This document shows, one piece after another, positions 18,552 to 29,327 of a stretch of 56,123 nt of DNA. The notes beneath the pieces are model-generated. The model was not told the origin of the DNA, did no database searches, and saw only the letters and a list, made by a program, of their open reading frames with translations. The stretch is taken from the NCBI GenBank assembly GCA_030446745.1, contig JAUJMS010000001.1:1-56123 (forward strand), written 5' to 3'. The stretch's first letter is position 1; each line of letters starts with the position of its first letter. This DNA comes from Egibacteraceae bacterium. GTDB lineage: Bacteria; Actinomycetota; Nitriliruptoria; Euzebyales; Egibacteraceae. Position numbers and translations under genes: made by a program.

Positions 18552-19849
18552 ATGCGAACCGGCCGCGCCGCGCGAACGCTGTCCTTGCTGTCGCTGCCGG
18601 CCGGTGCGGGGATGCTCGCGGCCGAGGGCATGGTTCGCCGCCTCGCCGGCGAGGATCCCGCGCGCGTGCGGGCGTCGCTGCGCGCCCGCAACGCCGCACG
18701 CACGCGCCGCGCGCTCGGCGACTTGAAAGGTGGGGCGCTGAAGGCCGGCCAGCTGCTGTCGACCGTCGAGGCGCTGTTCCCCCAGGATCCCGAGGAGCGC
18801 TGGCGCGAGGCGCTCGTCTCGCTGCAGGAGTCCAACCGCGGGCTGCCGTTCGCCGAGGTCGAGCCGGTCCTCGTCGCAGAGCTCGGGTCGACGTGGCGTG
18901 ACCTGTTCGCCGACTTCGACCCGGTGCCGGCGGCCGCCGCGTCGCTGGGCCAGGTACACCGCGCCACCTGGGCCGACGGTCGGGCGGTCGCGGTGAAGGT
19001 GCAGTACCCCGGTGTGCGCGAGGCCCTGGCGGCCGACCTGCGCACGATCTCGGCGATGAGCCGGGCCGCCGCCCTCGTCGCCCGGGGACTCGCGCTGCCG
19101 CCGCTCGTCGCCGAGATGCGCGACCGGCTCACCGAGGAGCTCGACTACCTCCACGAGGCCCGCACGCAGACCCGCGTGGCGCAGGGCTTCGCCGACGACC
19201 CGACCGTCGTCGTGCCAGCGGTCGTCCGCGCGACGCCGCGGGTGCTCGTCATGGACTGGATCGACGGGACGCCGCTCGCGGCGATCGCGGCGAGCGGCCC
19301 CAAGACGAGCGGGACGAGGCCGCCGCCAGCTACCAGTGCTTCCTCGTCTCGTGCCCCGCGCGCGCCGGACTGCTCCACACCGACCCGCATCCGGGCAACT
19401 TTCGAATGCTGCCGGGCGGGCGGCTTGGTGTCCTCGACTTCGGCTCGACGTTGGAGATGCCCGGCGGCATGCCGTCGACCTTCGGCCGGCTGATCCGTGC
19501 CCTGCTCGACGGCAACCCCGACGTCGTGCTGACCCGTCTGCGCGAGGAAGGCCGTGCGCCCGACGGCACGCCTGGACGTCGCCGCGCTCATGGACTACAT
19601 GGACCCGTTCGTCGTGCCGGCGCGCCACGAGCGCTTCCACTTCACGAGGGCGTGCTGCGCCGCGAGTTCGGCCGCGTCAACGATCCGCGCAACCCCGACT
19701 TCGGCGTCGCGCTGCAGCTGTCGCTGCCGGCCGAGCACTTGTTCACCCACCGCGTGTGGCTCGGCATGGTTGGGGTCCTGTGCCAGCTCGAGGCGACCGT
19801 CGCGGTCCGCAGCGTGCTCGATGAGCACCTGCCAGGCTTCCGCGGGTAG
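18552..19849 (+). pseudogene. ABC1/AarF/UbiB-family atypical kinase, disrupted by about three frameshifts
   Basis: About 432 residues of an ABC1 kinase-like protein. Visible family motifs are the KGGALKAGQLLSTVEALFP segment near residue 58 (KxGQ), ASLGQVHRATWADGRAVAVKVQYPG-type sequence near residue 134 (nucleotide loop and Lys), LHTDPHPGNF and LGVLDFG in the catalytic core. Frame changes near 19295-19305, 19555-19565 and 19640-19650 are needed to keep these in one protein; the last two nearly compensate. Family members regulate or support isoprenoid-quinone metabolism. ATG 18552 has AGGA eight bases upstream. The repeat-protein gene follows after 9 bp, so they form an operon. Confidence 0.82.
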
Positions 19850-19858
19850 GACGACGCC

Positions 19859-20727
19859 ATGCGACTGCCCCTGCCCCCCGGACCCTTCGACGTCGCCCGC
19901 GCCGCGACGGCTGCGGTCGAGCTCGTCCCCGCCTGGCCGCCGTCCTTGGCCGCGTCGAGGCGCTGCTCGACCGCGCCGAGACCGCCGTCGGGCGGATGGA
20001 GCAGGTCACCGCCGACGCCGAGGCCGCCGTGCGCGGCACGCGTCCGGTTCTCGCAGGCGCGCAGGACGTGGTGGGGCGCAGCCGCGACGTCCTCGACGAG
20101 GCGGTCACGGCCGTCGCGCGCACCACGGACGTGCTCACCGACACCGACGCCGCAGTGAGGCGCACCACGGCCGTGCTCACCGACGCGGAGCGCGGGGTCG
20201 CCCGGACCAACGGCGTCCTCGACGGCGCCGACGCGGCGGTGACCCGCACGACCGGCGTCCTCGACGGCGCCGACGCGGCAGTGGCGCGCACGGGGGGCGT
20301 CCTCGACGGCGCCGACGCGGCAGTAGTCCGGACCGCCGGCGTCCTCGACGGGGCGGAGGCCGCCGTCGACCGATCCGGCGCCGCGGTGGCGGGCGCCCAG
20401 CGGCTCGTCGGCGACGCCGAGGGGTTGCTCGGCCAGGCGATGACGCCGCTCGAGCAGCTCATGCCGGTGCTCACGCGGATGGCCGAGACGCTCGATCCGC
20501 GCGAGGTCGACGCGCTCGTGTCCCTGATCGACCGGCTGCCGGTGCTGCTCGACAGCGTCGACCGCGACGTCGTCCCGATGCTGACCCAGCTGCAGGCCGT
20601 CGGTCCGGACATCCACGCCCTGCTCGAGATCGTCGACGACCTGCACCGCGTCATCACCGGCCTCCCCGGCGCCGGCCTTTTGCGCCGCCTCGGCGACGAC
20701 GACGCGCCACCTCCGACGGGGCGCTGA
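19859..20727 (+). CDS. 14-residue-repeat rod protein (one probable frameshift near 19930)
   Basis: The predicted product is about 289 residues if an indel in the CCCC run near 19930 is corrected; the uninterrupted part starts at 19996. After a short N-terminus (MRLPLPPGPFDVAR) comes VLGRVEALLDRAETAVGRME, then a rod of near-perfect 14-residue repeats (GVLDGADAAVxRTx). A conserved C-terminal domain follows, with LDPREVDALVSLIDRLPVLL and GLPGAGLLRRLGDD. The repeat predicts an amphipathic helix or coiled coil. Actinobacterial proteins of this plan are annotated as hypothetical; a surface or lipid-associated role is possible but unproven. It follows the ABC1 kinase gene by 9 bp. Confidence 0.75.
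20128..20379 (+). repeat. 42-bp coding tandem repeat, six copies
   Basis: Units begin at about 20128, 20170, 20212, 20254, 20296 and 20338 with exact 42-bp spacing. Copies 3-6 start GGCGTCCTCGACGGCGCCGA or nearly so, and the first two are more diverged. Each unit encodes 14 residues. High DNA identity among the last four copies suggests recent expansion. Confidence 0.9.
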
Positions 20728-20743
20728 GCCCCCCCCCCGCCCG

Positions 20744-21079
20744 CTACAGCGCCGGGTCGGCGAGGTCGAGGCCGTTGAGGCGTTGCTCGAGCAGCTGGAC
20801 CTCGCGGGCGACGGCGTCGACGTCGCGGGCGATGCGCACGTCGAACTGCGGGTAGAGGATCTGGAAGCTGTGCTCGGCGGCGCCGATCTGCCAGCCGACG
20901 TCGGAACAGAACTCGCCGAGGTCGAACTCCCACGTGAACAGCGCCTCGTCGCCGTCGTCGTGGACCCACTCGGTGAGGTAGCGGTTTGGGCGGCGCGAGT
21001 ACTGCAGGACGCCCCGGCGGTCCTTTTGCTGCGCGACGAAGCCGAGCGCCTGCAGCGCGGCGGCGAACGGCTCGGCCAT
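20744..21079 (-). CDS. Conserved hypothetical protein, 111 residues
   Basis: The soluble acidic protein opens MAEPFAAALQALGFVAQQKD and continues with QYSRRPNRYLTEWVHDDGDEALFTWEF-like sequence, split here by Gly/Asp turns. It ends in a helix (VDAVAREVQLLEQRLNGLDL). Strand-rich, aromatic-rich sequence with a C-terminal helix suggests a compact folding unit. The ATG at 21079 is divergent from the EamA transporter gene. I recognise it as actinobacterial conserved-hypothetical type but cannot give a function. Confidence 0.65.
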   Translation of the reverse strand: MAEPFAAALQALGFVAQQKDRRGVLQYSRRPNRYLTEWVHDDGDEALFTWEFDLGEFCSDVGWQIGAAEHSFQILYPQFDVRIARDVDAVAREVQLLEQRLNGLDLADPAL

Positions 21080-21143
21080 GGCGGGCGATGATAGCGATGG
21101 CGCTCACCCCGGCGCGTGGCTCGCGCCCCTACGATCGCAAACG

Positions 21144-22133
21144 ATGGCGCGCGCGACCGACAACGACATCGCCACCGCGACGCGCGGCGCCACCGGCGGT
21201 AAGCCCGCGCGACGCGACGGACGGGGCGCGACGCCACCGAACACGCTGCTGCTCGGCGCCGCGCTCGTCGCCGTCACGGCGGTGTGGGGCGCGACGTTCC
21301 CGCTCGTCAAGGCGGCGGTCGATCGGGTCGGCCCGTACGCGTTCAACGGCGTGCGCTTCATGCTGGCCGGGGCGGTCGTCGCCGCCGTCGCGCTCGCCGC
21401 CGGCCGGACGCTGACACGCGACGGCGTGCGGCACGGGGTGCTGCTCGGCGTGGCGCTGTTCGCCGGCTACGCCTTCCAGACCGTCGGCCTGCAGTACACG
21501 ACGGCGAGCAACACCGGTTTCGTCACCGGGATGTTCGTGGTGTTCACGCCGCTGCTCACCGGCGTGGTGCTGCGCCGCCGTGTCGCGGCGGCGGCGTGGA
21601 CGGGCGTCGTGCTCGCGACCGCTGGCCTCGCGCTGCTGAGCCTGACCGCGTCGTTCGTTCCCCGCTACGGCGACGCGCTCGTCGTTGTATGCGCGTTCGC
21701 CTTCGCGCTGCACATCGTCGGGCTGGGACTGTGGTCGCCGCGCCACGATCCGATCGCGCTGACGACCGTGCAGCTGCTGACGGCGGGTGTCGCCCACAGC
21801 GGCGTCGCCGTCGTCGCGGAGCTCGGCGGCGCCCCGGCCCGCTGGGACGGCGGGGTCGTCGCGGTGGTGCTGCTCACGGCGCTCGTCGCGAGCGCCGCCG
21901 CGTTCTGGGTGCAGACCGCGGCGCAGCGGGTCATCGCGCCGACGCGCACGGCGGTGATCCTGACGATGGAGCCGGTGTTCGCCGGGCTGTTCGGCTTCGT
22001 GCTGCTCGGCGAGCGGCTGACCGCCCGCGGCTGGCTCGGCTGCGCGCTGATCCTGGCCGCGATGCTCGTCGTCGAACTGCGCCCCGGCACCGGACCCGGC
22101 ACCACACCGAAGCCGCGGGACGCCGGCGGCTAG
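21144..22133 (+). CDS. EamA/DMT-family transporter
   Basis: A 329-residue inner-membrane protein with about ten hydrophobic segments. The first EamA repeat starts LLGAALVAVTAVWGATFPLVK near residue 37 and the second repeat ends with APTRTAVILTMEPVFAGLFG and LLGERLTARGWLG, the signature end of the DMT fold. A polar N-terminal tail of about 35 residues precedes the first helix. The role is probably export of a small metabolite or amino acid; the substrate is not predictable. ATG 21144 is preferred over upstream frames. Its TAG stop is the same CTAG used by the convergent molybdoenzyme gene. Confidence 0.88.
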   Translation: MARATDNDIATATRGATGGKPARRDGRGATPPNTLLLGAALVAVTAVWGATFPLVKAAVDRVGPYAFNGVRFMLAGAVVAAVALAAGRTLTRDGVRHGVLLGVALFAGYAFQTVGLQYTTASNTGFVTGMFVVFTPLLTGVVLRRRVAAAAWTGVVLATAGLALLSLTASFVPRYGDALVVVCAFAFALHIVGLGLWSPRHDPIALTTVQLLTAGVAHSGVAVVAELGGAPARWDGGVVAVVLLTALVASAAAFWVQTAAQRVIAPTRTAVILTMEPVFAGLFGFVLLGERLTARGWLGCALILAAMLVVELRPGTGPGTTPKPRDAGG

Positions 22134-22735
22134 GACTGCTCCTGGTACGAGTAGCGCTCCTCGGCCCACGGGTCGGCGTCGTTGTGGTAACCGCGTTCCT
22201 CCCAGAAGCCGCGGCGGTCGGCGGTGAGCACGTCGACGCCGGTCACCCACTTCACCGACTTCCACGCGTAGCGCTTCGGGACGATCAGGCGCAGCGGGGC
22301 CCCATGCTGGCGTGACAGCGGTTCGCCGTTGCGCGCCCACGCGAACAGCGTGTCGTCGTCGGCGAACACGTCCAGCGGCAGGTTGGTGGTGTAGCCCTCG
22401 GCGGCGTGAAGCATCACGTGGCTCGCGGCCGGGTCGAGCGTGACGAGGGCGAGCACGTCCCGCACGGCGACCCCGTGCCAGTCGTTGTCGAACACGCTGA
22501 ACTTCGTCACGCAGTGGAAGTCGGCGCGCACGTCGGTGGTCGGCAGGGCCTTGAACTCGTCCAGCGTCAGCGCTCGCTCGCGGTCGACGGCGCCGAACAG
22601 CCGGAAGCGCCACGCATCGAGATCGACGCGCGGCACGCCGCCGAAGTGCAGCACCGGCCACCCGCGGGCCTCGTGCTGCCCGGGCGGCAGCCGGTGCGCG
22701 TTGGCGCTGCGGAACTTGCGGTTGAGGATCGACAC
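22130..22735 (-). CDS. Molybdopterin-dependent oxidoreductase (sulfite-oxidase/MsrP-like fold)
   Basis: A 201-residue Mo-cofactor domain. The molybdenum-binding Cys is in FHCVTKFSVFDNDWHG near residue 95, and LRLIVPKRYAWKSVKWV near residue 147 is the characteristic cofactor-binding stretch. It has no twin-arginine signal or transmembrane helix, unlike periplasmic MsrP, and no heme or dimerisation domain, so it is a minimal cytoplasmic member. The substrate is unknown. The start is GTG at 22735. The stop is shared with the EamA gene. Confidence 0.87.
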   Translation of the reverse strand: MSILNRKFRSANAHRLPPGQHEARGWPVLHFGGVPRVDLDAWRFRLFGAVDRERALTLDEFKALPTTDVRADFHCVTKFSVFDNDWHGVAVRDVLALVTLDPAASHVMLHAAEGYTTNLPLDVFADDDTLFAWARNGEPLSRQHGAPLRLIVPKRYAWKSVKWVTGVDVLTADRRGFWEERGYHNDADPWAEERYSYQEQS

Positions 22736-22892
22736 GCCGGTCAGGGTAGCCCGCCCGCGGAGATCGTCCGAAGGCGCGTCGTGCCGCGACGACGATCACG
22801 GGCGCGGAGGCCGTCGCGGCGTCTCGCGCCCACCCGCCGTGACCGCTTCGGTCTGGGCGCTGCGATGGTGAGCGTTCTCATCGGCAACGGGC

Positions 22893-23941
<1,049 letters not shown>

Positions 23942-23945
<4 letters not shown>

Positions 23946-24976
23946 CCGAAGAAGACCTCCGCGACCGCGTACATGCTCAGCGGCACGGTTTTCAGCTCGC
24001 GGGTGGCTTCGGCCAGGTCCACCGGGACGACGTCGTTGCCGTGCATGCCGACCATGAGGCCCCACCGACCCTCGGCGGCGAGGTCGACCGCGGCGACGCC
24101 CATGCTCGACGCCAGCACCCGGTCGAAGGCGTTCGGGCTGCCGCCGCGCTGCACGTGGCCCAGCGTCGTGACCCGCACCGCGAAGCCGGTGCGCTCCTCG
24201 ATGTGCGGGGCGATGTGGTTGGCGATCCCGCCCAGCCGCGGGCGCCCGAACGTGTCGCGTTCGTAGTCGGGCAGCACCATCGTTCCCGCGGCCGGCACGG
24301 CGCCCTCGGCGACGACGACGATCGAGAACGACCTGCCGGTGGCGTGGCGGTGCTTGAGGTGGCGGCACACCCGGTCCAGGTCGAACGGGCGCTCCGGGAC
24401 GAGGATCGCGTCGGCGCCCCCCGCGATGCCGGCGTAGGTCGCGATCCAGCCGGCGTGGCGGCCCATGACCTCGAGCAGCATGACGCGGTTGTGGCTCTCG
24501 GCGGTGCTGTGCAGCCGGTCGACGGCCGCGGTCGCGACGTCGAGCGCCGTCGAGAAGCCGATCGTGAACTGCGTGCCGCCGAGGTCGTTGTCGATGGTCT
24601 TGGGCACGCCGATGATCGGGACGCCGTGCTCGACGGACAGCCGCCGCGCCGCCGACAGCGTGCCCTCGCCGCCGATGACGACGAGACCCGCCAGCCCGTG
24701 GAGGTCGAGCACGTCGCGGATGCGCTCGACGCCGCCGTCGGCGTCGACCGGGTTCACGCGGCTCGTGCCCAGGATCGTCCCGCCCCGGTGCAGGATGCCC
24801 TTCGTCGACTCGGCGTTCAGCGGCACGGCGGTGCCCTCCAGGACGCCGGCCCAGCCGTTGCGGAAGCCGTCGACGCTGAGGTTGTGCGCGTCGCCCCCGC
24901 GACGCACGACCGCGCGGATCACCGCGTTGAGCCCCGGGCAGTCGCCGCCACCGGTGAGCAGTCCGATGCGCCTCAT
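23942..24976 (-). CDS. pfkA: 6-phosphofructokinase (group III, probably ATP-dependent)
   Basis: The 344-residue PfkA-family enzyme phosphorylates fructose 6-phosphate. Motifs: [15 protein letters not shown] at residues 7-21, GGEGT at 102-106, PKTIDND at 125-131, EVMGRHAGW and GHVQRGGSP. The residue matching E. coli Gly104 is Gly, as in ATP enzymes, whereas PPi enzymes have Asp. The residue matching Gly124 is Lys (126), as in PPi and many actinobacterial enzymes. ATP use is therefore more likely but not certain. The start is ATG 24976; ATG 24988 is an alternative. It is divergent from glpK and coupled to ltaE. Confidence 0.92.
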
Positions 24977-25055
24977 GACCGCGCGCATGCTACGGGCTGG
25001 CCGGTTCCGCCCACGCCGGACGTCCCTACACTCGCCGCCCGGCGAAGGAGGCGGC

Positions 25056-26546
25056 ATGGCGAGGATCCTGGCGATGGACGCGGGGACGACCGGGGTGACC
25101 GCCCTCGTCGTCGACGAGGCCGGCGCCGTCCTCTCCCGCGGCTACCGCGAGTTCCCGCAGCACTTCCCGCGTCCCGGCTGGGTCGAGCACGACCCCGACG
25201 AGATCTGGACGACCGTGCTGACCGCGTGCGCCGACGCGCTGGCCGCCGCCGGCACCGCGCCGACCGGGGTGGCGGCGGTCGGAATCACCAACCAGCGCGA
25301 GACCGTCGTCGTCTGGGACCGCGCGACCATGCGGCCGCTCTCACGGGCGATCGTGTGGCAGGACCGGCGCACCGCGGCCGACTGCGACGCCCTGCGCGAC
25401 GCCGGCCACGCCGACCTCATCCGCGAGCGCACCGGCCTGGTCGTCGACGCCTACTTCTCCGGGACGAAGCTGGCGTGGCTGCTGCGCCACGACGACGACG
25501 TCCGTGCCGCCGCCGACCGCGGCACGCTGGCGTTCGGCACCGTGGACAGCTGGGTCGTAGCCCGGCTGACCGGCGGCCAGGTGCACGCCACCGACCCCTC
25601 CAACGCGTCACGCACGATGCTGTTCGACATCATCCGCGGCGCGTGGAGCGACGAGATGTGCGCGCTGCTCGACGTCCCCCCCGCGGTGCTGCCGCAGGTG
25701 CATCCGAGCGCCGGGACGTTCGGCACCACCCACCCCGAGGCGTTCTTCGGCGCGGCCGCGCCGATCACCGGCGTCGCCGGCGACCAGCAGGCGGCGCTGT
25801 TCGGGCAGGGCTGCTGGCGCCCCGGCATGTCGAAGAACACCTACGGCACCGGCAGCTTCGTCCTGCTCAACACCGGCACCCGGCCCGCCGCCTCGCAGCG
25901 CCTGCTCACCACGGTCGCGTGGGATCTCGGCGACGGCCTGGTCTACGCGCTGGAGGGCTCGATCTTCGCGACCGGCGCGACGGTGCAGTGGCTGCGCGAC
26001 GGGCTCGGCGTGATCGCCACCGCGGCGGAGACGGAGGCGCTCGCGGATTCGGTGCCCGACACCGGTGACGTCTATTTCGTGCCCGCCTTCGCCGGGCTCG
26101 GCGCGCCGCACTGGGACCCGTACGCCCGCGGGACGGTCGTCGGGCTGACCCGTGGCACCACGGCGGCGCATCTCGCGCGCGCGGCCGTCGAGGCGATGGC
26201 GTTCCAGACCCGCGACGTCGTCGACGCGATGACCGTCGACGGCGGCGTCGCGCTGGACGAGCTGCGCGTCGACGGCGGCGCGTCGGTCATGGACCTCCTG
26301 TGCCAGTTCCAGGCCGATGTGCTCGGCGTGCCGGTCGCGCGACCGACGGTGGCGGAGACGACCGCGCTCGGCGCGGGGTTCCTCGCCGGACTCGGCGCGG
26401 GCGTGTGGTCCTCGACCGAGGAGCTGACGTCGGTGTGGCGCCTGGATCGGCGCTTCACGCCCGCGATCGACCCCGCCGAGCGCGACGCTCGCCTCGCCCG
26501 CTGGCGCGACGCGGTGGCGCGCAGCCGCGGCTGGGCGCGGCCGTAG
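25056..26546 (+). CDS. glpK: Glycerol kinase
   Basis: A 496-residue FGGY-family kinase producing glycerol 3-phosphate. It has the ATP motif DAGTTG at residues 8-13, [13 protein letters not shown] near 80, DRRTAADCD near 107, [13 protein letters not shown] near 247 and YVFVPAF-type [19 protein letters not shown] near 345. [12 protein letters not shown] and [19 protein letters not shown] also match the family. A strong Shine-Dalgarno (AAGGAGGCGGC) precedes ATG 25056. There is no glpF or glpD alongside. The divergent partner pfkA places it in a central-carbon pair. Confidence 0.94.
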   Translation: MARILAMDAGTTGVTALVVDEAGAVLSRGYREFPQHFPRPGWVEHDPDEIWTTVLTACADALAAAGTAPTGVAAVGITNQRETVVVWDRATMRPLSRAIVWQDRRTAADCDALRDAGHADLIRERTGLVVDAYFSGTKLAWLLRHDDDVRAAADRGTLAFGTVDSWVVARLTGGQVHATDPSNASRTMLFDIIRGAWSDEMCALLDVPPAVLPQVHPSAGTFGTTHPEAFFGAAAPITGVAGDQQAALFGQGCWRPGMSKNTYGTGSFVLLNTGTRPAASQRLLTTVAWDLGDGLVYALEGSIFATGATVQWLRDGLGVIATAAETEALADSVPDTGDVYFVPAFAGLGAPHWDPYARGTVVGLTRGTTAAHLARAAVEAMAFQTRDVVDAMTVDGGVALDELRVDGGASVMDLLCQFQADVLGVPVARPTVAETTALGAGFLAGLGAGVWSSTEELTSVWRLDRRFTPAIDPAERDARLARWRDAVARSRGWARP

Positions 26547-26589
26547 CGACCGCGTTGGATGCGACGCCCGCCACGTCGCTCCGCAAGGT

Positions 26590-27105
26590 TCAGCGGTTGG
26601 TCGCGGTGCCGGCCAGGCGGTGTGCCAGCTGACCGCCGAGCAGGCCGCCGACGGCGAGGGTCATGGTCCCCGCCAGTCCGATCCACTGCCCGCGGCGCAC
26701 CCGGCCGGACAGCCGTTCGCGCAGCGACACCGCCTGGCAGAGCAGCGAGACGGTGTTCGCGGTCACGTGGACGACCGCAACGCGACGGGCGCGGGCGTCG
26801 AGGTGGCGATAGTCGGCCAGGCCCGCGGCCGCCGCGGGAAGCGCGGTCGCGAGCCCGACGCCGGTGAGCACGGACGCAGCCGTCTCCGTCCGCGGCAGGA
26901 AGTCGAGCCAGCCTGCGGACACCCACGCGCCGATGGGCAGCTGCACGAGCATCGGGTGCACCGCGTGCCCCAGCGGCCGGCCCTCCAGCGCGGCGCGCAG
27001 CGTGCGCGGCCGCGTGACCGTGTCGCTCACCCGCCCCAGCACGTCAGCTACCGGATCGAGAAGGCGGGCGTCCTCGAGTGCGTCGATCGCGGTCAGTAGT
27101 CGCAT
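26590..27105 (-). CDS. DUF2231 family membrane protein
   Basis: A 171-residue protein with an N-terminal amphipathic section and four hydrophobic segments (about 50-70, 78-98, 108-125, 142-160). LGHAVHPMLVQLPIGAWVSA at residues 45-64 is the DUF2231 signature, whose His residues may bind heme or metal. The GTG/ATG choice is settled by ATG 27105. It is convergent with glpK and transcribed with no obvious partner. Function unknown. Confidence 0.82.
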   Translation of the reverse strand: MRLLTAIDALEDARLLDPVADVLGRVSDTVTRPRTLRAALEGRPLGHAVHPMLVQLPIGAWVSAGWLDFLPRTETAASVLTGVGLATALPAAAAGLADYRHLDARARRVAVVHVTANTVSLLCQAVSLRERLSGRVRRGQWIGLAGTMTLAVGGLLGGQLAHRLAGTATNR

Positions 27106-27147
27106 GGCGAAAGCTCCCTCGTCGTCGGTGGCGTTGCCCGACCGGAT

Positions 27148-28434
27148 TTATCGCGCCGCCAGCGTCGGCGACGCCGCGACAGTTGCGCACGTCAGCGTCG
27201 CGGGGTCGACGCCCTTCAGTTGCAGCATCCGCGCGGCGGCCTCGTCGAGCCGTTCTTCCGACAGCTCGCCGCTCCGCACCGCGGTGACGATCGCCCGAAC
27301 CATCCGTCGGGCCTGGCGGCCGTCGGTCGCGAGCACGGCGTCCGCGCCGGCACCCACGGCGAGCACCGCCGCGCGCGGGAAGTCCCAGCGCCGGTGGATC
27401 GCCCCCATGCCCAGCGAGTCGGTCATCGCGACGCCGGTGAAGCCGAGATCGCGCAGCAGCCGGTACGCGCCCGGCGACACGCTGGCTGGACGGTTGCCGG
27501 CCAGCGCCCCGTAGGTGACGTGCCCGAGCATGACGACGGGGGCGCCCGCGTCGACGAGCGCCCGGAACGGCACGAGGTCGCTGTGGCGCAGCGTCGACAG
27601 CGGCGCGGTCACCGACGCGGTGCCCTTGTGGACGTCGCCGACGGCGCGGCCGTGCCCCGGGAAGTGCTTGACGACGGGCGTGACCCCGGCGTCGGCAAGG
27701 CCCCGAGCGAAGGCGCGCGCATACCTCGTGGCGGTGGCCGGGTCGGCCGAGAACGAGCGGTCTCCGATCACGCCGTCGGAGGGGCCGGCGTCGAGGTCGG
27801 CGACCGGTGCCAGGTCGACGTCGATGCCGAGCGCCAGCAGGTCGCGGCCGAGTTGTGCGGCGAAACGGCGGACCTCGTCGGGGCTGCGGGTCGCGGTGAG
27901 CGTGCGCGGCGACGACGTCGCGCCGACGATCTCGCGGACGCTGGACACCCGGCCGGTCTCCTCGTCGGTCGCGACGAGCAGCGGCAGCCTCGCGGCGTCG
28001 CGCAGCGCGGCCACGAACGCGCGAAGCTGCGCGGCGTCGACGACGTTGCCGTCGGCCAGGAAGATGCCGCCGACGCCGAGCTCGACGACATCCCGTGCCA
28101 ACGGCTCGTCGGCCGAGGTCGTCTCGGGCAGCCCCACGACGAGGACCTGCGAGGCACGCCGCGCGAGCGGGGCGGCGACGCAGCCGTCGTCGCGCGACGC
28201 CACGGGCAGCCGGACGGCAGGGGGGTCCGCCGCGACGGTGGTCACCGCCACCGCATCGGTCGGCCCAGTCGACGGCGGCGGGCCGGCGGCTGGCGCCGCG
28301 GGTGCCGGGAGCGCCGCCGCGGGCGCCGCCGCGGCGAGCGTCGCGATGCCCGCGGCGGGCACGATCGCGGACGTAACGATCCCCGCGAGCACCCCGGCGA
28401 CGAACAGCAGCAGCCGTGCACGCATGACGGTCAC
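27148..28434 (-). CDS. Glycoside hydrolase family 3 protein (NagZ-like), secreted or membrane-anchored
   Basis: A 428-residue GH3 N-terminal-domain enzyme. Residues 1-50 form a signal peptide or anchor followed by an Ala/Pro-rich linker. The catalytic barrel shows VGGIFLADGNV near 120, DEETGRVSSVRE near 155, DVDLAPVADLDAG near 207, VVKHFPGHGRAVGD near 256 (the His of the His/Asp dyad loop) and VAMTDSLGMGAI near 336 (nucleophile Asp). It resembles beta-N-acetylhexosaminidases of peptidoglycan recycling, but export suggests action on the wall. Start GTG 28434, or ATG 28425. Confidence 0.88.
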   Translation of the reverse strand: MTVMRARLLLFVAGVLAGIVTSAIVPAAGIATLAAAAPAAALPAPAAPAAGPPPSTGPTDAVAVTTVAADPPAVRLPVASRDDGCVAAPLARRASQVLVVGLPETTSADEPLARDVVELGVGGIFLADGNVVDAAQLRAFVAALRDAARLPLLVATDEETGRVSSVREIVGATSSPRTLTATRSPDEVRRFAAQLGRDLLALGIDVDLAPVADLDAGPSDGVIGDRSFSADPATATRYARAFARGLADAGVTPVVKHFPGHGRAVGDVHKGTASVTAPLSTLRHSDLVPFRALVDAGAPVVMLGHVTYGALAGNRPASVSPGAYRLLRDLGFTGVAMTDSLGMGAIHRRWDFPRAAVLAVGAGADAVLATDGRQARRMVRAIVTAVRSGELSEERLDEAAARMLQLKGVDPATLTCATVAASPTLAAR

Positions 28435-28475
28435 GGTAGCGGCCGAGGCAGCGCGCGGCCGTGAGCCCGGCGTTC

Positions 28476-29234
28476 TCAGCTGGCGCGCTGGAGGGCGTAC
28501 GGCGCCTCGTCGAGCAGTCCGCCGAGCTCTTCGAGGTCGCCGGACCCGATCGTGACCTCGCCGGACTTGACCTTGGCGGCGTACTCGTCGACGTACTCCT
28601 GGCCGGTGAGCATCATCAGCTCGTACATCAGCTCGTCGGTGGCGCTGCGCAACGCGAACCGGTCATCGTCGGACGCCCCGTAGCGGGAGGCCAGATCGAG
28701 CGGCCGGCCGATGCGAATCCCGACCTTGCGGATGCGCGGGACCTTCGCCCCCGCCGGCAGGACCTCGCCGGTGCCGATCAGCCCCACGGGGATCACCGGC
28801 GCGCCGGTGCGCAGCGCGAGGCGTGCCGGTCCGGTCTTGCCGCGGTACAGCCGGCCGTCCGGTGAGCGGGTGCCCTCCGGGTAGATGCCGAGCAGCCGCC
28901 CGCTGTTGAGCACCTCCTCGCCCTTGCGCAGGCTCGCCTCGCCGGCGTCGCCGCCCTGACGTGCGACCGGCATGACACCGACGCCCTCGAAGAAGTGGCG
29001 CTGCCAGCCGCTGAAGTAGTCCGACTTGCCGAGGTAGAACACCGGCCGGTCGAGCGCGGCGGGGAGGAAGAACGAGTCGAGGAACGACAGGTGGTTCGCG
29101 GCGAGGATCGCCGGTCCGCGGCGCGGCACGTGCTCGAGCCCCTCGGTCCACGGACGCCACAGGGCGCTGAGCACGGGGCGCACGACGGTGTGGGTCGCCC
29201 GGTACAGGGCGGGCGTGCGGTCCTCGGTTCGCAC
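28476..29234 (-). CDS. 1-acyl-sn-glycerol-3-phosphate acyltransferase family protein
   Basis: A 252-residue PlsC-type acyltransferase. The catalytic NHxxxxD box is NHLSFLD at residues 47-53, and the phosphate-binding block is LGIYPEGTRSPDGRLYRGKTG near 114-134. PVIPVGLIGTGEVLP near 145 is the third block. It has no clear transmembrane helix, so it probably associates peripherally with the membrane. The GTG start at 29234 is supported by GAGGAGGG six bases upstream. The substrate may be lysophosphatidate or a related lysolipid. Confidence 0.9.
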   Translation of the reverse strand: MRTEDRTPALYRATHTVVRPVLSALWRPWTEGLEHVPRRGPAILAANHLSFLDSFFLPAALDRPVFYLGKSDYFSGWQRHFFEGVGVMPVARQGGDAGEASLRKGEEVLNSGRLLGIYPEGTRSPDGRLYRGKTGPARLALRTGAPVIPVGLIGTGEVLPAGAKVPRIRKVGIRIGRPLDLASRYGASDDDRFALRSATDELMYELMMLTGQEYVDEYAAKVKSGEVTIGSGDLEELGGLLDEAPYALQRAS

Positions 29235-29327
29235 GGCAACCCTCCTCGTTTCCCGTCGGGTCGCCCCGGCGCCGCGCGGCAGTCTACGCCGCTGGCCTCA
29301 GCGGCGGCGCGTATACCCTCTCGCCCC

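Noticed and set aside
20212..20379. Possible CRISPR array (four near-identical units)
   Set aside because: Units are contiguous 42-bp in-frame coding repeats without unique spacers, inside an open reading frame.
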